Shown: positions 6,816-12,851, counted from the stretch's first letter. The stretch: 12,851 nucleotides of DNA from Faecalibacterium sp. CAG:74 (GCA_000437595.1 FR899899.1:43518-56368), one strand, 5' to 3'. Notes: generated by a model not told the origin, from the sequence alone. Numbers and translations are program-made.

Positions 6816-7048
6816 AGGGTTTCGCCTCTGCGGAGGCGACCAAAGGGCTTTCCGATCGCCCTTTGGAAACCTTCGGGTGCACACTCCTGTTTATTGGTTT
6901 TTATCGGAAGTTTTTTAGTTTGTGTACTGTTAGTATACCAAATAAAAACAACTGACATAATAGCCAAGTAACTTCCGGAGGGCGCCGAAGCAGTCCAGAG
7001 GGCGAGCGGAAAGCCCTCTGGTCGCGCCCGCAGGCGCGAAATCCCTGC
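6816..7048. repeat. Composite intergenic repeat, copy 2 (two inverted hairpin modules)
   Basis: The left module A (about 6816-6920) is nearly identical to 4867-4970, including hairpin I at 6822-6839 and hairpin II at 6840-6866. The right module B has hairpin II, CCAGAGGGC-GAGCGGAAA-GCCCTCTGG (6995-7021, perfect 9-bp stem), and hairpin I, TCGCGCC-CGCA-GGCGCGA (7022-7039). B is the reverse of A with different but still paired stem bases. The A-B spacers of the two copies have diverged, whereas the ends are conserved. This repeat accounts for most of the 385-nt gap between 6765 and 7149; the rest is the ABC-F leader, plus an unassigned stretch around 7049-7100 with only a weak TATATT at 7065-7070. 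No canonical intrinsic terminator for the upstream genes is seen. Confidence 0.85.
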
Positions 7049-7102
7049 AACATCAAAAACACTGTATATTAGGAAGAACTACCGCCACAAGGCGAATCCC
7101 CC

Positions 7103-7143
7103 TCGCGCGCATCAGCGCGAATGATACCCCCACCGGGAGGTGA
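7103..7143 (+). promoter_or_regulatory. ABC-F mRNA leader: hairpin plus ribosome binding site inside a small hairpin
   Basis: A 6-bp hairpin, TCGCGC-GCATCA-GCGCGA (7103-7120), precedes the start region. The very strong Shine-Dalgarno GGGAGGTGA (7135-7143, 6 nt before the ATG) lies partly in a second potential hairpin, CACC-GGGA-GGTG (7131-7142), whose loop fits a GNRA tetraloop. This could damp translation, but the stem is only 4 bp, so the effect is speculative. The strong SD fixes the start at 7150. Confidence 0.4.
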
Positions 7144-7149
7144 CTTGCG

Positions 7150-9054
7150 ATGATTCTGCTCTCCTTGCAGGGCATTCAGAAAAGTTTCGGTACAAATGAA
7201 GTCCTCCGCGACGCATCCCTCGTGCTGCAGGATGGTCAGCGCATGGGGCTTGTCGGCGTCAACGGCTGCGGAAAATCCACCCTCATGAAGATTATTGCCG
7301 GCATTGAAACCGCGGACGGCGGCACGATGACCATGCAGAAGGGACTGAAGCTCGGGTACCTCGCCCAGCAGGGGCAGGTTGGCGAAGGGCGGACAGTGCT
7401 GGAAGAGCTGGAAAGCGTCTTTGAGCCGGTGCAGCGCATGGAACAGCAGCTGCGCGACTTGGAGCATCAGATGGCGGATGCGCACGATGAAGCATCCCTT
7501 CATCGCCTCGGCAGCCAGTACGACCAGCTTACCCGCCGCTTTGAGGAAAGCAACGGCTATGGCTGGCGCTCGACGGTGCAGGGCGTGCTGGCGGGTCTGG
7601 GCTTCCGCAAGGAGCAGCAGGGACAGATGGCTTCACTGCTCTCCGGCGGCGAACGGACGCGCCTTTGCCTTGGGCGGATGCTGCTGACTGAGCCGGATGT
7701 GCTGCTGCTGGACGAACCTACGAACCACCTTGACCTCAAGTCCATCGCGTGGCTGGAGGATTATCTGCGCACCTACCGCGGTGCAGTGCTGCTCATCAGC
7801 CATGACCGCTATTTCATGGATCACGTTTGCGACCGCATGTGCGAGCTGCTCCTTGGCGCGACGGAGTGCTATGATGGCAATTATTCCGCCTACATGGTGC
7901 AGCGAACGGAGCGGTTCGAGATTCGCATGAAGGCGTATGAGCTGCAGCAGAAGGAAATCGCCCGGCAGGAAGCCATCATCGCGCGCTATCGGCAGTTCAA
8001 CCGCGAGAAGTCCATCCGTCTGGCGGAAAGCCGGGAGAAGCGGTTGGAGAAAGTCGAACGCTTGGAGAAACCGAAGGACGAAAGCGCGATTCACTTCCAC
8101 TTCGATGTCCGCCGCAGAACGGGCGACGACGTGCTGATGATTGACGAACTCGCGAAGGGGTTCAGTGGGCGCACGCTCTTTGAGCATGTGAAGATGCACC
8201 TGCGCGCGGGCGACCGCGTGGCGCTCATCGGCGATAACGGCGTGGGCAAATCGACGCTGTTCAAGTGCATCGTCGGCGAAGAAAAGCCTGACTGCGGCAC
8301 GATTCGCTTCGGTGCGGGCGTGGACATCGGCTACTACGACCAGCATCAGGCGCATCTGCATGAAAACAAGACCGTGCTGGACGAGGTGTGGGACGATTTC
8401 CACCGCCTTGACCAGACAGAAGTTCGCGGTGCGCTGGGGCTGTTCCTTTTCACAGGGGATGACGTGCTGATGCCCATTTCGACGCTTTCCGGCGGTGAGA
8501 AGGGGCGCGTCGCCCTGACGAAGCTGATGCTGAAGAAGGACAACGTGCTGCTGCTGGACGAACCGACGAACCACCTCGACATGGACAGCCGCGAAGTGCT
8601 GGAAGACGCGCTCGAAAACTTCCCCGGTACGATTCTCGCCATCAGCCACGACCGCTACTTCATCAACCGCTTTGCCACGAAGGTGTGCGTGCTGGAAGCA
8701 GGCGGCGTGAAAGAGTATTTGGGCAATTACGACGATTATTTTGAGAAAATCAATCGCCTGCAAGCGCCGGACAGCGAAAATGCAGGCATGACGAAAACCG
8801 CGATGGATAAGGAAAAGCGCAAGTCGCGGGAGGAAGAGAAGCGCATTCGGGAGAAGAAGAACGCGATTGCCGCGGCGGAAAAGGCGATTGCGACCGCGGA
8901 GGAGGAAGCCGCGGAGATGGAGGCGCAGCTCGCTGATCCGGCGACGTATCAGGATGCGGAGAAGGCGGCGCAGCTGGCGAAAGCGTATCAGCTGAAGAAG
9001 GACGAGATTGAGCGCCGATACGCAGAGTGGGAAGAACTCTCGGCGGAGGAGTAA
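7150..9054 (+). CDS. ABC-F family ATPase (YdiF-like)
   Basis: A 634-aa soluble protein with two ABC ATPase cassettes and no membrane segments, the hallmark of ABC-F translation factors that act at the ribosomal E site. Cassette 1: Walker A GVNGCGKST (36-44), signature LSGGE (164-168), Walker B LLLDEP (185-190) and the H-loop ISHDRYF. The charged linker (P-site tRNA-interaction motif region) follows, about residues 240-310. Cassette 2: Walker A GDNGVGKST (361-369), signature LSGGE (446-450), Walker B LLLDEP with Asp470-Glu471, and again ISHDRYF. A Lys/Glu/Ala-rich coiled coil forms the C-terminus (about 560-634), as in Bacillus YdiF and Uup. Length and layout favour a housekeeping YdiF-type factor over an antibiotic-resistance (Vga/Msr/Lsa) type, and no leader peptide is apparent. 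It stands alone on the plus strand and ends 36 nt before a strong terminator. Confidence 0.95.
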   Translation: MILLSLQGIQKSFGTNEVLRDASLVLQDGQRMGLVGVNGCGKSTLMKIIAGIETADGGTMTMQKGLKLGYLAQQGQVGEGRTVLEELESVFEPVQRMEQQLRDLEHQMADAHDEASLHRLGSQYDQLTRRFEESNGYGWRSTVQGVLAGLGFRKEQQGQMASLLSGGERTRLCLGRMLLTEPDVLLLDEPTNHLDLKSIAWLEDYLRTYRGAVLLISHDRYFMDHVCDRMCELLLGATECYDGNYSAYMVQRTERFEIRMKAYELQQKEIARQEAIIARYRQFNREKSIRLAESREKRLEKVERLEKPKDESAIHFHFDVRRRTGDDVLMIDELAKGFSGRTLFEHVKMHLRAGDRVALIGDNGVGKSTLFKCIVGEEKPDCGTIRFGAGVDIGYYDQHQAHLHENKTVLDEVWDDFHRLDQTEVRGALGLFLFTGDDVLMPISTLSGGEKGRVALTKLMLKKDNVLLLDEPTNHLDMDSREVLEDALENFPGTILAISHDRYFINRFATKVCVLEAGGVKEYLGNYDDYFEKINRLQAPDSENAGMTKTAMDKEKRKSREEEKRIREKKNAIAAAEKAIATAEEEAAEMEAQLADPATYQDAEKAAQLAKAYQLKKDEIERRYAEWEELSAEE

Positions 9055-9089
9055 ACGAGGATAAACACGCGGAAAAATCAGCAGAACAA

Positions 9090-9132
9090 GCAAAAAAGGC
9101 TCAAGGAACATCACGCCTTGAGCCTTTTTTGC
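9090..9132. terminator. Bidirectional intrinsic terminator
   Basis: A perfect 17-bp stem (9090-9106 with 9116-9132) with a 9-nt loop. The G/C-rich core GGCTCAAGG/CCTTGAGCC is flanked by A6 on the left and T6 on the right, so it ends transcripts on either strand. It serves the ABC-F gene on the plus strand and the oxidoreductase on the minus strand, whose stop is 11 nt away. Confidence 0.93.
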
Positions 9133-9143
9133 TATGATACGAT

Positions 9144-9764
9144 TTATCTGATAAAATTCGTCCCGACCCGTTTCTCCTTCTCCGGCAGCCCCATGGCTTC
9201 CTTTCCGAAAGCAATGCTTTTCACCAGAAACGCCACGTTCCGCCCAAGCGTCCGCATGACTTGCAGCCCTTCCGCGTCCTGCGCGGCTTCCTGCGCATTG
9301 TTGCCGTGGATGCTGTTCCAGTACTGGCTCGATGCAACTGGCATCCCGGAAATTGTGAAGTACTTGTTCAGCTGGTCAAACGTCGCGCTTGCGCCGCCGC
9401 GGCGGCAGGAGACAACCGCCGCGCCGACCTTCATCGTCTTGTCGAACGGGGTGGAGTAGAACAGGCGGTCAAGCAGATTCGTCAGCGTGCCGTTCGCGCT
9501 GGCGTAGTAGACGGGCGAGCCGACAATCAGCGCATCCGCCGCCTCGAACTTCGGGGCGAGGGCGTTTACGGCATCGTCAAAAACGCAGCGGTGCAGCACG
9601 CCGCAGCGCCCGCAGGCAATGCAGCCGCGAATATCCTGTTGACCGACGTGGACGATTTCAGTCGTCAGCCCACATTCCTGCAAGGTTTGGGCGACTTCGG
9701 TCAGGGCAAGATCAATTGCGCCGTGCGCGTGGGGAGAACCGTTGAGTAAAAGCACGTTCGCCAT
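9144..9764 (-). CDS. NAD(P)H-dependent flavoprotein oxidoreductase with iron-sulfur-flavoprotein cysteine motif
   Basis: A 206-aa flavodoxin-fold protein. The FMN phosphate loop is NGSPHAHG (residues 8-15), and SPVYYASANGTLTNLLDRLFY (about 83-103) is the second flavin-binding region typical of the NADPH-dependent FMN reductase/flavodoxin family. A compact cysteine cluster, C48-x2-C51-x2-C54-x5-C60, has the spacing known for archaeal iron-sulfur flavoproteins, so a 4Fe-4S cluster next to FMN is plausible and would suit it to electron transfer or reductive detoxification in an anaerobe. Start: ATG at 9764 (minus strand) with AAGGAGG at 9772-9778. It converges on the ABC-F gene and shares its terminator. 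Upstream on the same strand lies the glycosidase-domain gene, with a MITE-like insertion between. No clear promoter is visible in the 38 nt between the start and the MITE, so it may be read from the upstream gene. The cluster prediction is inference from spacing only. Confidence 0.9.
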   Translation of the reverse strand: MANVLLLNGSPHAHGAIDLALTEVAQTLQECGLTTEIVHVGQQDIRGCIACGRCGVLHRCVFDDAVNALAPKFEAADALIVGSPVYYASANGTLTNLLDRLFYSTPFDKTMKVGAAVVSCRRGGASATFDQLNKYFTISGMPVASSQYWNSIHGNNAQEAAQDAEGLQVMRTLGRNVAFLVKSIAFGKEAMGLPEKEKRVGTNFIR

Positions 9765-9802
9765 CAGAAATCCTCCTTGTGTGCGTAAATTATGGATTAG
9801 AT

Positions 9803-9970
9803 TTTAGGCAATACCGCACAAATGAGTTGGTGCGGAGGCGAATGAATTTTTCGTCAGATGCAATGGCAGATTTTGAAGGTTTACTGGAGGTAAATCGAAA
9901 AATCTGCAAGCAGCAGATGGCGGAAAAGGCATCGCCTACGCTGCCAACGAATTGTGCGGTATTGCCTTTA
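9803..9970. mobile_element. MITE-like non-autonomous element with TTTA target duplication
   Basis: A 160-bp element (9807-9966) bounded by perfect 15-bp terminal inverted repeats, GGCAATACCGCACAA at the left and its complement at the right. Identical TTTA tetramers flank it (9803-9806 and 9967-9970), as expected for a target-site duplication. Inverted symmetry continues inward imperfectly: GTTGG (9826-9830) with CCAAC (9944-9948), AGGCGA (9836-9841) with TCGCCT (9932-9937), and a central 9-bp stem GCAGATTTT (9866-9874) with AAAATCTGC (9899-9907). It could therefore fold into one long hairpin. It has no credible ORF, so it must be moved in trans by a transposase not in the window. I cannot name the parental IS family. 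It lies exactly at the stop codon of the glycosidase-domain gene and separates it from the oxidoreductase gene. Confidence 0.85.
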
Positions 9971-10984
9971 GTCCGCGAACGCCATAATGTCCGCATCCTT
10001 GCTTGTGCCGCCCGCAACGCGAACCCAGTCATCATCCGGCGAAAGGCGGTAGTACAGCGCAATTGACGGTCCGCCGTCCAGATTGTATGTCCAGAGCGGG
10101 TCGAAGGCGGATTGCAGGTAGTCAACGCACTGGCGCATGGTCAGGGCGCTGCTGCTGTCGCGCGTGACTGTCAGCAGGATGAAATTGTGCTCGTCGATGC
10201 AGCTGATGATGGTGCGCATGGCGGGCGCGGTTGTGAAGCGCCAGTTCGGGTCGAGGATGGACTGATGGTCGCGGATGACCGGACACTCGATGTAAAATGA
10301 CCACGTCTGCGTTGGATTGGCGGCGAGCACATCCGCCGGGTCATCGCCGACGTGCATATGCAGCCCGTCGCGGGTGAGGGAAAGCCCGTAGTACGGCACG
10401 CCGGTCAGGCAGCGGAACACCTGCCCATCTGTGACGGTAACGCTGCCCAGCGGCGTATAGTAGTAATCCGGGCTGCTGCCGGGGTAATTTGACGGGATTT
10501 CAGGAAAGGTGGGGCTGACGTAGCCGCTGCCGTTGATGAACAGCGTCGCGTCGGGAATTTTCGCCGCCATGTCGACAGGATACTGGATGTCACGCTCCCA
10601 ATTCGCGGTGGCTTTGCGAATCTGCGTGCCGGGGTCAAGCAGATAGATTTTTGTGAGATAGCAGACGGCGCCCTCCTGCTCGATGCGCTCAATCCGCCAG
10701 TGCATCGTATCCGACTGATGCGACGCGACTTCTATGCCTTGCACAGCATAGGAATCCACGCGGTCGGGCGGTGCGGGTGTCGGCGACGGTACGGGGTTGG
10801 GTGTGGGCGAGGAGGTCGCAGTCGGATCATCGGCGGGGGATGCCGCGGGGGACACGACCGGGATGGTGGTCGAGGCAGGGGCAGCGGAGTGCTTTGTCAC
10901 GCGATATAGCCCCAAGATGGTCAGCGTGAAAATCAGCAGAACAAGCAGCGTGAATAGGCAACGTTCCATATGTTTTTTCTGCAT
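9968..10984 (-). CDS. Membrane-anchored phosphodiester glycosidase (NAGPA-domain) protein
   Basis: A 338-aa protein on the minus strand. A short basic N-terminus is followed by one transmembrane helix (about residues 10-27), then a Pro/Ser/Thr/Ala-rich extracytoplasmic linker (about 33-75) and a NAGPA-type phosphodiester glycosidase domain (about 80-338). Domain landmarks are NGSGYV (151-156), VTVTDGQVFR, the region around CPVIRD, AMRTIISCIDEHNFILLTV, and the glycine-rich NLDGGPS (301-307). The mammalian member uncovers mannose-6-phosphate tags; bacterial members are thought to cleave sugar-phosphodiesters in exopolysaccharide or wall polymers, so a role outside the membrane in glycan remodelling is likely but the substrate is unknown. 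I chose ATG 10984 because AAGGAGG-type sequence lies 10 nt upstream; the longer in-frame ORF to 11353 would run through the promoter and the divergent gene. The stop TAA lies within the MITE target duplication, yet the gene appears intact. Confidence 0.88.
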   Translation of the reverse strand: MQKKHMERCLFTLLVLLIFTLTILGLYRVTKHSAAPASTTIPVVSPAASPADDPTATSSPTPNPVPSPTPAPPDRVDSYAVQGIEVASHQSDTMHWRIERIEQEGAVCYLTKIYLLDPGTQIRKATANWERDIQYPVDMAAKIPDATLFINGSGYVSPTFPEIPSNYPGSSPDYYYTPLGSVTVTDGQVFRCLTGVPYYGLSLTRDGLHMHVGDDPADVLAANPTQTWSFYIECPVIRDHQSILDPNWRFTTAPAMRTIISCIDEHNFILLTVTRDSSSALTMRQCVDYLQSAFDPLWTYNLDGGPSIALYYRLSPDDDWVRVAGGTSKDADIMAFAD

Positions 10985-11011
10985 GGGGGAAATTCCTCCT
11001 TTGTTGTTATT

Positions 11012-11041
11012 ATTATAGCATAGTGGCAGGAAAGTTGTAAA
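11012..11041 (-). promoter_or_regulatory. Sigma-A-like promoter for the glycosidase-domain gene
   Basis: On the minus strand TTTACA (11036-11041) and TATAAT (11012-11017) are separated by 18 nt, and a TG one base before the -10 gives an extended -10 (TGCTATAAT). It lies about 30 nt upstream of the ATG at 10984, leaving a short leader with the ribosome binding site. The match is good; the transcription start is inferred. Confidence 0.72.
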
Positions 11042-11170
11042 GAAAAATAACTGTTTTATTAGTATACTGCATGAAAACTGTGAAATTGGACTGGTGGTGC
11101 ACATTATTAAACAGAATGAGAATAAAAGTGCGCACTGATTTATCGGGAGTAGAAATCTGCTGCAAAAATA

Positions 11171-11199
11171 CTTGACAAATTGTTGGCAAGTGGTAAAAT
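11171..11199 (+). promoter_or_regulatory. Sigma-A-like promoter with overlapping dyad for the HTH gene
   Basis: A perfect -35 TTGACA (11172-11177) is followed after 16 nt by TAAAAT (11194-11199). The -35 and spacer are covered by a 20-bp near-perfect dyad, CTTGACAA-ATTG-TTGGCAAG (11171-11190, one mismatch). A dyad at this place is a reasonable operator, and the HTH protein encoded just downstream is a candidate for autoregulation, but nothing here proves it. The leader also has a 6-bp hairpin, CCATCC with GGATGG (11233-11255), before the ribosome binding site at 11262-11268. Elsewhere in the divergent region there is a 10-bp palindrome AGTGCGCACT at 11127-11136. Confidence 0.65.
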
Positions 11200-11274
11200 A
11201 AAATTGTGAGTCAAAGAAGGCGGAAACGCAGACCATCCTGTTAAAGCGTGGATGGCGGCAGAAGGAGGCGAAGC

Positions 11275-12813
11275 GTGAACGAGCATCTTGCTTTTGCGCA
11301 GTGCCTCCAGCGGGTGCTGAACGAAACGGAACTGACGGCGACAGAGGTTGCACGCCGACTGGAAATGCGCAGCCGGAACAGCATCTTCCGCATCCTCAAG
11401 GGGAAAACGTCACCGCAGCTGAACCGCCGCTTTCTGGAGAGCTTCCACAAGCATATGGGGGAGCAGCTGACGGAGGCGCAGTGGGCGGCGCTGAATCGTG
11501 CGCTGGAGATGGATGCTGTCGGGGCGGTCGAGTACAAGAGCCGTCAGGCGCTGATGCAGCTCGTCGGCGCATTCAGTGAGCCGATTTCCCCCGCGAAGGT
11601 CTGCTATCTGGACGCGTCGGGTGCAGAAAAGGAGGACAGCTTCCTGCATTATCTGCAAGTGCTGTTCTGCGGCGCGCTCAAGGTGAACGCACTGCTTTTC
11701 GGCTGCTGTGATTTGGGGCTGTTCCGGCAATTGCAGGAGGCAATCCACCCTGTTGCGCAGCGGGTGATCGTGCGTATCGACCACTTCATCTACGCGGGGG
11801 AGGACGAAATTGTCTCGAACCTCGTGGGCATTCAGCCGATGGTGGATCAGCCGTGCTATCATGCCTATCTGGTGGATGCGGAAAACTGTCCGCAGGAGCG
11901 GCTGGCACATTACAGGACGGGACAAATGACCTTCCATGTGATGCATCAGGATGGCTCGGAAAGTACCGTGGCGCTGTTTCTGCTGGGAAAGAACGAATTT
12001 ACCGCAACGGTCATGTCGACGCAGGATTTGTGGATGAGCCGGAAGGTGCTTTGCGACCGTGAGCGCTTTTCCCCCATACGCCTGCTATGGCAGCTGAACG
12101 ATGAAAATTCGGACTTCATTGTCTACACGCAGCAGTATTGCAAAATGGAGCATGGCGCGGCGATTTACTACATTCGCCCGGACGTGCCGTTCCAGTATAT
12201 CCCGCTGGAGGTGCTCTACCCGGTTGTGCGGGAGGGCTTTGCGCGGATGGGGATGACGCGCGAGGAGTACGAGCCGAATGTGACGGCACTGGCGGAAATC
12301 CATCAGGCGCGGATGACGAACATGATGCGCCGCCGCCGCCCGACATACATTGTGCTGAACAAGGCGGCAATGGAGGAGTTTGTCCGCACCGGGCGGCAGA
12401 GCGACCACCTGCACTTCCTGCGCAATTTCACGCCGAAGGAACGCAAGCAAATCCTCGATGTGCTGGTGCAGCAGGCGCGCGAAAATCCGTTTTTCCACCT
12501 TTATTTTGCGCAGGAGAAGCTGCCGTACACCATGGGCGAAGTCGCGCTGTATGACGGGCGCGCGCTCATCACCATGTCATCCGGCAGCGGATACGACCTG
12601 CGCACTGACCACCGGGAAAGCTGCATTACCCATCCGTTTGTTCTGCGTGCATACAAGCAGTTTTACATGAATACCGTCGTTGCCCGACTGGCAGACACGC
12701 AGACGGAATCCCTGAATCAGCTGGAAGAACTGGTACGGCGGTGTGAAAAAATGATTCGGGAGGGGCAAAAAGGGAACGCGGGAAACGAACAGGAAAAAAT
12801 ATCAGGACAATAA
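11275..12813 (+). CDS. Putative regulator: N-terminal helix-turn-helix plus large domain of unknown function
   Basis: A 512-aa protein I do not recognise beyond its N-terminus. Residues 1-60 look like a Cro/C1-type helix-turn-helix: TATEVARRLEM (21-31) as the first helices, then SRNSIFRILKGKTSPQ (33-48) as the likely recognition helix and turn. The remaining 440 or so residues form a soluble mixed alpha/beta region without transmembrane segments or a familiar catalytic motif; landmarks are FGCCDLGLFRQLQ, RVIVRIDHFIYAGEDEI, YIRPDVPFQYIPLEVLYP, a basic MMRRRRPTYIVLN stretch, and a C-terminal charged helix from about residue 470. The layout suggests a DNA-binding regulator with a large ligand- or protein-sensing part. 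Start: GTG 11275 with AAGGAGG at 11262-11268, 6 nt away; an in-frame ATG at 11248 has no ribosome site. It diverges from the membrane-anchored glycosidase-domain gene. Coding is certain; function is open. No terminator is seen in the last 38 nt of the window. Confidence 0.8.
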   Translation: MNEHLAFAQCLQRVLNETELTATEVARRLEMRSRNSIFRILKGKTSPQLNRRFLESFHKHMGEQLTEAQWAALNRALEMDAVGAVEYKSRQALMQLVGAFSEPISPAKVCYLDASGAEKEDSFLHYLQVLFCGALKVNALLFGCCDLGLFRQLQEAIHPVAQRVIVRIDHFIYAGEDEIVSNLVGIQPMVDQPCYHAYLVDAENCPQERLAHYRTGQMTFHVMHQDGSESTVALFLLGKNEFTATVMSTQDLWMSRKVLCDRERFSPIRLLWQLNDENSDFIVYTQQYCKMEHGAAIYYIRPDVPFQYIPLEVLYPVVREGFARMGMTREEYEPNVTALAEIHQARMTNMMRRRRPTYIVLNKAAMEEFVRTGRQSDHLHFLRNFTPKERKQILDVLVQQARENPFFHLYFAQEKLPYTMGEVALYDGRALITMSSGSGYDLRTDHRESCITHPFVLRAYKQFYMNTVVARLADTQTESLNQLEELVRRCEKMIREGQKGNAGNEQEKISGQ

Positions 12814-12851
12814 GAACCTAATACTATTTCCAGATTCACCTGCGCCATCTG

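Noticed and set aside
4767..7048. A CRISPR array or riboswitch in the hairpin-rich gaps
   Set aside because: There are no regularly spaced direct repeats with unique spacers, and no recognised riboswitch core; the palindromes fit dispersed hairpin repeats better.
7150..9054. Antibiotic-resistance ABC-F
   Set aside because: The long C-terminal coiled coil and overall layout fit the YdiF/Uup housekeeping group, and no attenuating leader ORF was seen.
7633..9114. Long minus-strand ORF of 493 aa opposite the ABC-F gene
   Set aside because: It mirrors the GC-rich codon pattern of the real gene; both ABC cassettes are intact on the plus strand and the shadow has no ribosome site or family features.
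9779..10066. A 95-aa plus-strand ORF
   Set aside because: It is formed by the MITE and the antisense of the glycosidase-domain gene, and its composition and lack of ribosome site do not support coding.
10985..11353. A 123-residue N-terminal extension of the glycosidase-domain protein
   Set aside because: It would cover both divergent promoters and the start of the HTH gene; the Shine-Dalgarno before 10984 and the membrane anchor right after that ATG fix the start.

Overview
This window looks like a chromosomal segment of a GC-rich Firmicute, most likely a gut Clostridia (Oscillospiraceae/Ruminococcaceae-like). The clues are strong AGGAGG-type ribosome binding sites on nearly every gene, a Soj/Spo0J-type ParA-ParB pair, a WalJ/YycJ-type nuclease, a YdiF-type ABC-F ATPase, sigma-A-like promoters, and intergenic DNA full of strong hairpins. 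This placement rests on gene families and style, not on a database match.

Layout. Positions 1-1386 hold the 3' part of parA followed by parB (chromosome segregation). A tightly packed plus-strand operon (1502-4766) follows. It encodes a membrane phosphoglycosyl transferase, a transketolase split into N- and C-terminal subunit genes, and a LicD-family phosphotransferase. ATGA overlaps join the first three genes and a 3-nt gap separates the last. Together they look like a small surface-glycan or teichoic-acid-like module: a lipid-linked sugar primer, a pentose-phosphate-type precursor enzyme, and a phospho-substituent transferase.

Next come two translationally coupled genes, walJ-like (5146-5955) and a CPBP intramembrane protease (5952-6764). 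Each end of this pair carries a copy of a composite intergenic repeat (about 4867-5085 and 6816-7048). Each copy is built from two inverted modules, each module is a pair of hairpins, and the stems differ between modules while keeping base pairing. An ABC-F ATPase (7150-9054) follows and ends at a perfect 17-bp bidirectional terminator shared with a convergent gene.

On the minus strand are an iron-sulfur-flavoprotein-like oxidoreductase (9144-9764) and, upstream of it, a membrane-anchored phosphodiester glycosidase-domain protein (9968-10984). A 160-bp MITE-like element with 15-bp perfect terminal inverted repeats and a TTTA target duplication lies between them, exactly at the glycosidase stop codon. 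Without it the two genes would be only about 39 nt apart and would look like an operon. The glycosidase gene diverges from a 512-aa protein (11275-12813) with an N-terminal helix-turn-helix and a large unrecognised C-terminal part; divergent sigma-A-like promoters and a 20-bp dyad lie between them.

The least explained items are the composite hairpin repeats, the MITE, the HTH protein of unknown type, and the glycan operon with its own split transketolase. No CRISPR array, tRNA, rRNA or complete insertion sequence was seen.
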